This document shows, one piece after another, positions 8,870 through 16,367 of a stretch of DNA of 64,000 nt. The first letter of the stretch is position 1. Each line of letters begins with the position of its first letter. Source of the DNA: Paenibacillus_AB hodogayensis. Lineage in GTDB: Bacteria > Bacillota > Bacilli > Paenibacillales > NBRC-103111. The notes beneath the pieces are model-generated. The model saw nothing but the letters and a program-made list of their open reading frames with translations, was not told where the DNA came from and did not search any database. Where the stretch lies: positions 1 to 64,000 of the forward strand of contig NZ_BAAAYO010000015.1 of assembly GCF_039536325.1 (NCBI RefSeq), written 5' to 3'. The position numbers and the translations under genes are program-made.

Positions 8870-9808
8870 TTATTCGTCAAATTGATACAGCGGAGTGCTC
8901 AAGTACCGCTCGCCGTTGCTCGGGATAATGGCCACGACGCGTTTGCCTTTGCCGAGCTCCTTGGCTACCTTCAAAGCGGCGAATATGGCGGCGCCGGAAG
9001 AAATGCCTCCGAGAATGCCTTCTTCTTTCGCAACCCGACGCGATGTTTCGAATGCGTCTTCGTTATCGACTTGAATGACTTCGTTATAAATATCGGTATT
9101 CAGTATATCCGGAACGAAACCTGCGCCGATCCCTTGTATTTTATGCGGGCCCGGCTTGCCGCCCGACAATACCGGCGACGCCGAAGGCTCGACCGCATAA
9201 ATTTGGATGTCCGGGAAGTTCTCGCGCAGCACTTTGCCTGCGCCTGTAATCGTACCGCCGGTTCCGATGCCGGCAATAAAAGCGTCCAGCTTGCCGTCAT
9301 GGGAGCGAATCGCTTCCACGATTTCCGGGCCGGTCGTTTCGATATGCACTTTCACGTTCGCCTGATTCTTGAACTGCTGCGGAATGAAGTAGGACGGATT
9401 TTCGGCAGCCAATTCCTCGGCCCGCTTGATCGCGCCTTTCATGCCTTCCGGTCCTGGGGTCAGCACAAGCTGAGCGCCGTAAGCGCGGAGCAGGTTGCGA
9501 CGCTCGATGCTCATCGTCTCCGGCATAACGAGAATCGCCTTGTATCCCTTGGCTGCGGCTACCATCGCAAGCCCGATCCCGGTGTTGCCGCTGGTAGGCT
9601 CGATAATCGTGTCGCCCGGTTTCAGCTTGCCTTCCTTCTCGGCTGTTTCGATCATGCTGATTGCGATCCGGTCCTTTACGCTTGCTCCCGGGTTTTGATA
9701 TTCCAGCTTAACGTAGATTTCCGCGCTATCTTCGGGAACGACCCGGTTCAGACGAACCAGCGGAGTATCACCGATCAATTGTGTAATGCTTTGTACGAGC
9801 TTAGCCAT
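8870..9808 (-). CDS. cysK: Cysteine synthase (O-acetylserine sulfhydrylase)
   Basis: PLP enzyme forming L-cysteine from O-acetylserine and sulfide. Family hallmarks: the PLP lysine in NPGASVKDRIA, the phosphate/substrate loops PTSGNTGIGLA and GIGTGGTITGAG, and IPSNGERYLSTPLY at the end. The start chosen is ATG 9808 (MAKLVQSITQLIGDTP), seven bases after GGGAGGG, giving 312 residues, the usual size. It has its own promoter and a dyad operator upstream and a terminator downstream, so it is a monocistronic unit. In Firmicutes cysK is a classic CymR target. Confidence 0.96.
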   Translation of the reverse strand: MAKLVQSITQLIGDTPLVRLNRVVPEDSAEIYVKLEYQNPGASVKDRIAISMIETAEKEGKLKPGDTIIEPTSGNTGIGLAMVAAAKGYKAILVMPETMSIERRNLLRAYGAQLVLTPGPEGMKGAIKRAEELAAENPSYFIPQQFKNQANVKVHIETTGPEIVEAIRSHDGKLDAFIAGIGTGGTITGAGKVLRENFPDIQIYAVEPSASPVLSGGKPGPHKIQGIGAGFVPDILNTDIYNEVIQVDNEDAFETSRRVAKEEGILGGISSGAAIFAALKVAKELGKGKRVVAIIPSNGERYLSTPLYQFDE

Positions 9809-9835
9809 GAATTTACCCTCCCGTATATGCATTCA

Positions 9836-9868
9836 TTATTATTCCGAGTTGTTTTGTCGGCATTATTA
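9836..9868. promoter_or_regulatory. Dyad operator at the cysK transcription start
   Basis: Two 12-base arms, TTATTATTCCGA (9836-9847) and TCGGCATTATTA (9857-9868), form an imperfect inverted repeat (9 of 12 positions) around a 9-base spacer. It begins just downstream of the -10 element, where a repressor would block initiation. CymR, with its CysK co-repressor, is the likely regulator by analogy; the match to a CymR consensus was not tested. Confidence 0.55.
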
Positions 9869-9873
9869 CTACC

Positions 9874-9902
9874 ATCTTATCAACCTGACACATGCTTGTC
9901 AA
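9874..9902 (-). promoter_or_regulatory. Sigma-A promoter of cysK
   Basis: TTGACA (9897-9902), 17-bp spacer, TAAGAT (9874-9879) on the minus strand; about 65 bases upstream of the cysK start. Confidence 0.85.
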
Positions 9903-9926
9903 CTAAAAAATGAACCTTTTGACCCT

Positions 9927-10883
9927 TTATCTCAGCTCCGGGTCCAATATTTCGGCCTGTCTCTTTTCTCTTAACGTACGGACTAGCTGTTGGAGCGGAG
10001 TCGCCTGCTGCAAACCGAGCTCTTTGCGGATATACGCTCTTTGCTGGCTGTCCGCGGAACGTTTGATTTCCTTTTTCTCTTTCAGCAAAATAACGGCCGC
10101 GGTGCCTTTGAGCATAATCGGTTTGCTGTACTCGTTCGGCTTCAAGCCGCGGGCCGTCTCGATGATGATCGACGGAAGAAAACTGTCGTTCTCTTCCACC
10201 CACCCCATATCGCCGCCTTTGCTTGACGTCGAACTGTCGATCGAGAGTTTACGGGCCAGGGAAGAAAAGTCCGCTCCATTTTGCAAATCCTGAACGATCC
10301 GCGCAGCCTCGTCCTTTGTCTTTACTTCGATCTTCAGCAAATGGAACTGTACGTAGTTTTTGAATTCTTCGGGGTGTTCCTTGATGTAAGCATCGATCTG
10401 GGCTTCCGATACTTGTATATTCCTCAGCGCCAGATGCTCCAGCAGCAGCTTGTAGTACACATCTTCATTGAGCTCCGATTTGGACAGGCCCAACTGTTCC
10501 TTCATCGACTTGTAAAACTGCGTTTCGTTCTCGTATCCCGCTTGCATCCGCTGCAATTCGGCTTCTATCTCTTCGCGGCTCACCGTCACGCCCACCTGCT
10601 CGGCTTCCAGCCTGATTGCCTCCCGGTCAAGCAGCAGGTTTACCATTTCCGCTCCATATTTGTCTGCAAGGCGCTGCTGCAATTGTCCCGCGGTAATCGT
10701 ACGGCCTCCGATTACGGCCACGACCTTGGACTGCTGGGTTCCTTGCTCTGACGGCTCCGGTACGGAAGGCGGTTCCCCCGCCTTGGGAGATCGGGCCCCG
10801 CTGCGGCCAAGCAGCATCGTCAGCGCCAGGACGGCGGCCAGCAGTACGGCAATGACGCCCCACAGCAATTTAACGCTCCGCAT
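9927..10883 (-). CDS. yacD: Membrane-anchored peptidyl-prolyl cis-trans isomerase (YacD-like)
   Basis: A 318-residue extracytoplasmic foldase candidate. An N-terminal signal anchor (about residues 4-24, LLWGVIAVLLAAVLALTMLL) has no lipobox cysteine, so the protein should stay tethered. A SurA/PrsA-like N-terminal helical region follows, then a parvulin domain at about 180-275 (NYVQFHLLKIEVKTKDEA, FSSLARKLSIDSSTSSKGG, LPSIIIETARGLKPNE). It follows hslO by 36 bases in the nad-coaX-hslO transcript, the same place as yacD in B. subtilis. The parvulin part is degenerate compared with PrsA, so enzyme activity is uncertain. Confidence 0.85.
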   Translation of the reverse strand: MRSVKLLWGVIAVLLAAVLALTMLLGRSGARSPKAGEPPSVPEPSEQGTQQSKVVAVIGGRTITAGQLQQRLADKYGAEMVNLLLDREAIRLEAEQVGVTVSREEIEAELQRMQAGYENETQFYKSMKEQLGLSKSELNEDVYYKLLLEHLALRNIQVSEAQIDAYIKEHPEEFKNYVQFHLLKIEVKTKDEAARIVQDLQNGADFSSLARKLSIDSSTSSKGGDMGWVEENDSFLPSIIIETARGLKPNEYSKPIMLKGTAAVILLKEKKEIKRSADSQQRAYIRKELGLQQATPLQQLVRTLREKRQAEILDPELR

Positions 10884-10919
10884 CCGAAAAACTCCCCATG
10901 TTCGATCTAGACCATTCCG

Positions 10920-11795
10920 TTATTGATCCGTCAGTCTCTCCACCAGATTATGGAGGTCATCTCCGTTATATGCATAAGCTTCGTTGCAGAAGTGACAAAC
11001 CACTTCCGCCTTTCCGTCCTCGCGTATAATCTGCTCGATCTCTTCACGCCCGATGCTGATTAAAGTTTGCTCGACGCGTTCCCGCGAGCATTTGCACCGG
11101 AAGCGGATATCGGTCCGCTCCAGCACCTGGACGGAATCAACCAGACGTTTCAGGATGTCCTCCAGATCCGCGCCTTCGGCAAGCATCGTCGTTATCGGCG
11201 GAAGCTCGGACAGCTTCTGCTCGATATCGGCGATCTCCTCGTCGCTCATACCCGGCAGCAGTTGCATGATGAATCCACCCGATGTCTGCACGGAATAGTC
11301 GGTTGCTATCAATACGCCGAGCGCAACAGCGGAAGGCGTCTGCTCGGATTTAGCGAAATAGTAGGTAAAGTCCTCGCCCAGTTCTCCCGAAATGATCGGC
11401 ACGCTGCCGCGGTAAGGCTCTTTCAGACCCAAGTCCTTGATCACATATAGTTGCCCTCCGCCAACGGCTCCGGAAACATCCAGCTTGCCCCGCTCATTCA
11501 GCGGCAAATCGACATGGGGGTTGTCGACATAACCTCTGACATCGCCTTTCGAATCGGCGTCGACGACGATTTGCCCCAGCGGGCCGTCGCCTTTTACTTG
11601 GATGGTCAGCCTTTCCTCCCCTTTCAGCATTGCGCCCATCATCACTCCGGCGGTTGCGGTGCGGCCCAGCGCGGCCGTAGCTACAGGTGTCGTACCGTGG
11701 CGTCTGCGCAGCTCTTCGACAATTCCTGTCGTGTTGGCGGCAAATGCGCGAAGCCGGCCGTCCAATGCGGTTGCCCGTATCAAATAATCTTGCAT
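10920..11795 (-). CDS. hslO: Redox-regulated chaperone Hsp33
   Basis: Holdase that becomes active when its zinc-bound cysteines are oxidised. The 291-residue protein has the Hsp33 N-terminal domain (DYLIRATALDGRLRAFA, GRTATAGVMMGAMLKGEERL, VKGDGPLGQIVVDAD) and the C-terminal redox switch with CxC in RFRCKCSRE and CxxC in VVCHFCNEAY. ATG 11795 is chosen (AAAGGAAA upstream); a TTG six codons earlier is less likely. It lies 63 bases after coaX. Confidence 0.96.
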   Translation of the reverse strand: MQDYLIRATALDGRLRAFAANTTGIVEELRRRHGTTPVATAALGRTATAGVMMGAMLKGEERLTIQVKGDGPLGQIVVDADSKGDVRGYVDNPHVDLPLNERGKLDVSGAVGGGQLYVIKDLGLKEPYRGSVPIISGELGEDFTYYFAKSEQTPSAVALGVLIATDYSVQTSGGFIMQLLPGMSDEEIADIEQKLSELPPITTMLAEGADLEDILKRLVDSVQVLERTDIRFRCKCSRERVEQTLISIGREEIEQIIREDGKAEVVCHFCNEAYAYNGDDLHNLVERLTDQ

Positions 11796-11858
11796 GGCTT
11801 TGTTTCCTTTCAACGTTAGGCTTATGCTTTCTTTTATCGGTTTTTCCAGGAAAAGCGA

Positions 11859-12623
11859 TTAGCGGTTTCTTTCGTAAATAAGCTGCAAACCTTGCAGCGT
11901 CAACAAAGGATTGATGTACTCGACCGTGCGTGCTTCTCCTGCGATCAGCTCGGCGTGTCCGCCAGTTGCCACGACCTTGGCCTCCGGGTTGAATTCTTCC
12001 CTTATGCGTTGCACAATGCCGTCGACTTGACCGGCGTAGCCGAATATAATACCGGCCTGCATCGCGGAAACAGTATTGCGGCCGACGGTGCTTTTCGGGC
12101 GAGCCAGCTCGATTCGCGGCAGCTTAGCGGCCCTCTCATACAGCGCCTCCGTCGATATGCCGATGCCGGGCGCGATCGCGCAGCCCAGCAGCTGCCCCTT
12201 CTCGTCTATGTAATCATAAGTAGTGGCCGTGCCAAAATCGACGATAATCAACGGAGAGCCGTATTGCTCGATGCCCGCTACGGCGTTGACGATGCGGTCC
12301 GCGCCCACTTCGCGAGGATTTTCAATCCGCAGGTTCAGCCCGGTTTTGATGCCGGGGCCGACGATCAACGGCTTCTTCTTAACATATTTTACGCAAAGAC
12401 TCTCCAACACAAACATCAGCGGAGGAACGACGGAGGAAATAATGACCCCCTCGATTCGGTCCTCGGAGATGCCGGCAAGCCGAAATAGATTATTGACCAT
12501 GATGCCGTACTCGTCCACGGTCGCCGAACGATTCGTGCTAAGCCGCCAATGGTGGAGCAGCTTCCTGTCCTCGTAGATGCCGAGCACGATATTGGTGTTG
12601 CCTACATCCACGACCAGGTTCAC
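11859..12623 (-). CDS. coaX: Type III pantothenate kinase
   Basis: Phosphorylates pantothenate, the first step of coenzyme A synthesis; the type III enzyme is insensitive to CoA feedback. ASKHA-fold motifs: VDVGNTNIVLGIYE at the start, VGADRIVNAVAG, DFGTATTYDYI and APGIGISTEALYERAAKLP. Length 254 residues. The GTG start overlaps the nadC stop by four bases, so coaX is coupled to NAD synthesis genes here, whereas in B. subtilis it follows ftsH directly. Confidence 0.96.
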   Translation of the reverse strand: MNLVVDVGNTNIVLGIYEDRKLLHHWRLSTNRSATVDEYGIMVNNLFRLAGISEDRIEGVIISSVVPPLMFVLESLCVKYVKKKPLIVGPGIKTGLNLRIENPREVGADRIVNAVAGIEQYGSPLIIVDFGTATTYDYIDEKGQLLGCAIAPGIGISTEALYERAAKLPRIELARPKSTVGRNTVSAMQAGIIFGYAGQVDGIVQRIREEFNPEAKVVATGGHAELIAGEARTVEYINPLLTLQGLQLIYERNR

Positions 12624-13492
12624 GATGGCCCCGCCTTCTTCTCGTTCAGGTCCAGGCTAATGTCCAGCGACTGGACGGAATACGTGAGCCGGCCGACCGA
12701 AATGACGTCCACCCCGGACAAAGCGATGTCCCGGATCGATTGCAGCGTAACCGAGCCGGACGCTTCCACAACCAGATGCGGAGACCGCGCGCGGATAATC
12801 GCCACGGCTTGCTTCATCACGTCGGGCGTCATATTGTCCAGCATGATGATATCGGCTCCCGCCTCCAGCGCCTCGTTAAGCTGCGCGAACGACTCGACCT
12901 CCACCTCGATCTTCATCGTATGGGGGATTTGCGCGCGCGCCGCTACGACGGCCGCCTGGATACCGCCGGCACCCTTGATATGATTGTCCTTGATCATGAC
13001 GGCGTCGTACAAGCCGAAACGGTGATTATGCCCGCCACCTATGCGAACCGCGTACTTTTCCAGCGAGCGATGGCCGGGAGTCGTCTTGCGCGTATCGACG
13101 AGACGGACCGAAAGACCTTCCAGCGCATTGACGAACTGGCGCGTGCGGGTGGCGATACCGGACAGCCGCTGCAGCAAATTCAAGGCAAGCCGTTCGCCGA
13201 GCAAAATGCTGCGCGTGCTCCCACTCACTTCCGCCAACACGGTTCCTTTGTCGATAGAGGCTCCGTCTTGAACGTTGGAGATGAACACGAGACTCGGGTC
13301 GACAACGCGAAATACTTGCTCCGCGATCGGAATGCCTGCGGCAATACCCGTTTCCTTAACATGAATAATACCTTTAGACTGTTGGTCTAAAGGTATAGTA
13401 GTCGTCGTTGTAACATCCCCGGTTCCGATGTCTTCCTCTAACCATAGACGTATGTTGCGCGTCAATTGTTCATTATTTACGTTAAACGACAT
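12620..13492 (-). CDS. nadC: Nicotinate-nucleotide pyrophosphorylase (carboxylating)
   Basis: Quinolinate phosphoribosyltransferase: turns quinolinate and PRPP into nicotinate mononucleotide with loss of CO2. Signatures: EEDIGTGDVTT at the N terminus, LNLLQRLSGIATRTRQFV, VDTRKTTPGHRSLEKYAVRI, GGGHNHRFGLYDAVMIKDNH, and IMLDNMTPDVMKQAV. Full length at 290 residues. The ATG lies inside the 3' end of nadB (11-base overlap), and the gene overlaps coaX. Confidence 0.97.
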   Translation of the reverse strand: MSFNVNNEQLTRNIRLWLEEDIGTGDVTTTTTIPLDQQSKGIIHVKETGIAAGIPIAEQVFRVVDPSLVFISNVQDGASIDKGTVLAEVSGSTRSILLGERLALNLLQRLSGIATRTRQFVNALEGLSVRLVDTRKTTPGHRSLEKYAVRIGGGHNHRFGLYDAVMIKDNHIKGAGGIQAAVVAARAQIPHTMKIEVEVESFAQLNEALEAGADIIMLDNMTPDVMKQAVAIIRARSPHLVVEASGSVTLQSIRDIALSGVDVISVGRLTYSVQSLDISLDLNEKKAGPS

Positions 13493-15098
13493 GAATAGGT
13501 TCCTCCGTTATCCCTGCTTCGCGCTGAAGCTGCGTGTGCTTCCGCCAGACGTTGTCGTTTTTATCCGGGAAATCCTCCCGGTAATGCCCTCCCCGGCTCT
13601 CCTCGCGGAGCAGCGCGGATTCCGTGGTCAGCATGGCAAGCGTCAACAAGTTGGCGAACTCGTATTCTTCCCGCTTGGTCAAACAGGTGCTATAGATTTT
13701 GACTTGACGCCGCAGCTCGTCCAGACCTTTTTCGAGGCCGCTTGCATTCCGTTTCAAGCCGACGTATCGCAGCATCACCTTTTGGAGCTTCAACCGCTTC
13801 TCGACGATCGCCTGAATCGGATGTTCGGATTGATGGCTGTGCTCGGCAATGAGCGGCATTTTTGTAATCGGCGCGAGCTTGCGGATATGCTGCACGATGC
13901 GCCTGCCGAAGACGATCGCTTCGGAAAGCGAATTGCTTGCCAGCCGGTTAGCCCCATGAACCCCGGTAGACGATACTTCCCCGCATGCGTAAAGCCGCTT
14001 GATGGAAGTCTCCCCGTTAAGGTCGGTTTTCACTCCGCCCATCATATAATGCGCCGCCGGAGCTACCGGAATCCAATCCGAGGTCAGATCCAGTCCGTAA
14101 TTCAGACAAAATTCGTAAATATTCGGGAACCGGTGCTTGACCATCTCCGGCGCTTCGTGAGTAATATCGATGTAGACAAAGGTGGACTTCGTCTCGGCCA
14201 TCTCGTCGAGGATCGCTCTGGCAACAATATCGCGGGGTGCCAACTCTAGCTGCGGATCGTATCTTTCCATGAACCGCTCTCCCTTAATGTTGCGAAGCAC
14301 CGCCCCTTCCCCGCGCACAGCCTCGGAAATGAGGAACCGCGGAGCGCCCGGATAGCAGAGCGCAGTCGGGTGGAATTGGACGAACTCGACATCACGGACG
14401 ACCGCTCCCGCCCGGTAAGCCATTGCGATACCGTCGCCGGTGGCGATCTCCGGGTTCGTCGTGTAGCGGTACAATTGCCCCGCTCCGCCCGAACAAAGAA
14501 TCGTAGCTTTAGCCCGAACGAACACCCGCGTTCCGTCGGGTTTCTGAACGATCGCCCCGTAGCACTCGCCGTCGGCCGTAATCAGATCGATGACGAAATG
14601 ATCGTCCCAAATGGTGACGTTTTTATTTTGCCGCGTCTTCTCGGACAGCGCCCGAACAATCTCGGCGCCAGTCGCATCCCCGTTGGAGTGCAAGATGCGG
14701 CGCTGACTGTGAGCGCCTTCTTTCGTAAGCGCATACTCGCCATTCTCCAGATCGAATTGCGTACCCATACCGACCAGATCTTTCACCCCGTCCGGACCGG
14801 CATGGACTAGCACCTCCACCGCGTCCAGATCGCACAGCCCCGCCCCTGCGACCAGCGTGTCCTGACGGTGGTATTCGGGCGAGTCTTCGTCCGAAATAAC
14901 GGCGGCTATGCCTCCTTGGGCGTACCGCGTGTTGCTTTCCAGCAACGACTTCGGCTTTGTAATCATAAGAACCTTATCGGTCTCGCTCGCCCCGATCGTA
15001 GTGAACAAGCCGGCAATGCCCGCACCGATGACCATCACGTCGGTATCGACGCACGGCAGCTTATCCAGCGAGAAATCGATTAAATAACGCGGCACCAT
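13482..15098 (-). CDS. nadB: L-aspartate oxidase
   Basis: FAD enzyme oxidising L-aspartate to iminoaspartate for quinolinate synthesis. Shows the dinucleotide-binding VIGAGIAGLFT near the N terminus, NTRYAQGGIAAV, the substrate-site region VEFVQFHPTALCYPG, the EAVRGEGAVL motif and the C-terminal helical domain with LRREVKIY-like LRRQVKIYST. The start is ATG 15098 after GAAGGTGA; an upstream extension of the frame reads antisense-like intergenic sequence and nadA 3' end and is rejected. 538 residues. Lies 70 bases after nadA, with a hairpin between. Confidence 0.96.
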   Translation of the reverse strand: MVPRYLIDFSLDKLPCVDTDVMVIGAGIAGLFTTIGASETDKVLMITKPKSLLESNTRYAQGGIAAVISDEDSPEYHRQDTLVAGAGLCDLDAVEVLVHAGPDGVKDLVGMGTQFDLENGEYALTKEGAHSQRRILHSNGDATGAEIVRALSEKTRQNKNVTIWDDHFVIDLITADGECYGAIVQKPDGTRVFVRAKATILCSGGAGQLYRYTTNPEIATGDGIAMAYRAGAVVRDVEFVQFHPTALCYPGAPRFLISEAVRGEGAVLRNIKGERFMERYDPQLELAPRDIVARAILDEMAETKSTFVYIDITHEAPEMVKHRFPNIYEFCLNYGLDLTSDWIPVAPAAHYMMGGVKTDLNGETSIKRLYACGEVSSTGVHGANRLASNSLSEAIVFGRRIVQHIRKLAPITKMPLIAEHSHQSEHPIQAIVEKRLKLQKVMLRYVGLKRNASGLEKGLDELRRQVKIYSTCLTKREEYEFANLLTLAMLTTESALLREESRGGHYREDFPDKNDNVWRKHTQLQREAGITEEPIHVV

Positions 15099-15125
15099 AA
15101 CGATCACCTTCAAGACATGAGAGTA

Positions 15126-15156
15126 GCGCATGCTGCTTTTGACCGGCAGCATGCGC
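15126..15156 (-). other. Intercistronic hairpin between nadA and nadB
   Basis: A perfect 11-bp stem (GCGCATGCTGC/GCAGCATGCGC) with a 9-base loop. No T-run follows, so it is more likely an RNA-stability or processing element than a terminator. Confidence 0.6.
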
Positions 15157-15168
15157 TCCAGAATAACT

Positions 15169-16107
15169 TTATTTGACTTGCAGCATACGTTCCAAGGACA
15201 GCTTGGCTTTCTCGGCGACTTGCGGCGGTACGTATATTTGCGGCTGCATCGTTTCCAGACATTTAGCAACCTTCTTCAGGTTGTTCACTTTCATATTCGG
15301 ACAGACGAGAAATTTCGTCGCGAAGCGGAACGTCTTGTTCGGGCTATCCAGCCGCAACTGGTAGCCGGTTCCGTCTTCTGTGCCGACGATAAACTCTTGA
15401 CAGTCCGATTCCTTGCAATACTTGATAATGGCCGTCGTGCTGCCTACGAAATCGCCCAGCTTAACTACTTCGGGCCGACACTCCGGGTGAACCACGAATT
15501 GAGCGTTCGGGTATTGCGCTTTCATCTCCATAACGTCCTTCACGGTCAGCATATCGTGAGTATTGCAGTAGCCTTCCCAAATGATCATCTTTTTGTCGGT
15601 AAACTTGGATACGTAGTCACCCAAGTTTTTGTCCGGCACCCAGATGATTTCATCGGAATCGACGGATTGAATGACTTTGACGGCATTGGCCGACGTGCAG
15701 CATATATCGGTCTCCGCCTTGATTTCCGCCGAAGAGTTAATGTAGGTCACGACGGTGGCGTTCGGATGCCGCTGCTTTAACGCCTTCAGCCCTTCCACAT
15801 TGACCATGTCGGCCATCGGACAGCCTGCCCGTTCGTCCGGTATGATGACCGTCTTATTCGGGGCCAATATTTTCGCGCTTTCCCCCATGAAATGCACGCC
15901 GCAAAATACGATGACTTCGGCATCCGTCTGCGCGGCCTTCTGCGCTAACAGAAAAGAATCGCCGCGGAAATCGGCCACTTCCTGTATTTCATCCCGCTGA
16001 TAGTAGTGAGCGAGTATTATGGCATTGCGTTCTTTCTTGAGCTTGGCGATACGCTCCTTCAGCTCGCGGTTCTGTTCAGCCTTACGCTCCAACGCAAGAG
16101 CTTCCAT
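15169..16107 (-). CDS. nadA: Quinolinate synthase A
   Basis: [4Fe-4S] enzyme condensing iminoaspartate with dihydroxyacetone phosphate to quinolinate. The three expected cluster cysteines are seen at Cys96 (ERAGCPMAD), Cys181 (WEGYCNTHD) and Cys269 (FLVCPNMK). ILAHYYQRDEIQEVADFRGDS-type and GVHFMGESAKIL motifs are clear. At 312 residues it is the compact form, shorter than the 368-residue B. subtilis protein. First gene of nadA-nadB-nadC-coaX-hslO-yacD; ATG 16107 follows GGAAGGATT. Confidence 0.96.
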   Translation of the reverse strand: MEALALERKAEQNRELKERIAKLKKERNAIILAHYYQRDEIQEVADFRGDSFLLAQKAAQTDAEVIVFCGVHFMGESAKILAPNKTVIIPDERAGCPMADMVNVEGLKALKQRHPNATVVTYINSSAEIKAETDICCTSANAVKVIQSVDSDEIIWVPDKNLGDYVSKFTDKKMIIWEGYCNTHDMLTVKDVMEMKAQYPNAQFVVHPECRPEVVKLGDFVGSTTAIIKYCKESDCQEFIVGTEDGTGYQLRLDSPNKTFRFATKFLVCPNMKVNNLKKVAKCLETMQPQIYVPPQVAEKAKLSLERMLQVK

Positions 16108-16132
16108 ACGAATCCTTCCCTTCGTCGAAACA

Positions 16133-16148
16133 CGTGAAAAAGTTCACG
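16133..16148. repeat. Inverted repeat in the nadA leader
   Basis: CGTGAA-AAAG-TTCACG, a perfect six-base dyad 25 bases before the nadA start codon. It could be an operator half pair or a small hairpin. Confidence 0.45.
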
Positions 16149-16244
16149 CATTTAGTTAAGACTAGTTTGATCCAATGCCCGCGACCGTAGCCGATACAGA
16201 TTTAGGAACGACGCAAGCGACAGGCTTTGACAAGCAACAGTAAG

Positions 16245-16283
16245 TTTACACCTAATTTACACAACGGAAGCTTACGCTGTCAA
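16245..16283 (-). promoter_or_regulatory. Candidate nadABC promoter with phased direct repeats
   Basis: Minus strand: TTGACA (16278-16283), 18-bp spacer, TAAATT (16254-16259). Two direct copies of GTGTAAA (plus-strand TTTACAC at 16245-16251 and 16256-16262) are 11 bases apart, one helical turn, and cover the -10 element. This suggests a regulated promoter; the regulator cannot be named from sequence. The rest of the 260-base space between nadA and the secreted-protein gene shows no ORF. Confidence 0.5.
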
Positions 16284-16304
16284 TAAGAAAAAACATGCTG
16301 AAAC

Positions 16305-16336
16305 AGGGAAAAACCCGGCTCAGGAGAGCCGGGTTC
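16305..16336 (-). terminator. Terminator of the RND operon
   Basis: Stem AACCCGGCTC/GAGCCGGGTT with a TCCT loop, followed by TTT. It lies 32 bases after the stop of the last gene of the operon. Confidence 0.8.
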
Positions 16337-16367
16337 GACAAGGCTTGATCATTTATCCATTTACGGC

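Noticed and set aside
15099..15269. 57-codon upstream extension of nadB
   Set aside because: No ribosome site and no family similarity; it runs back through the intercistronic hairpin into the 3' end of nadA.
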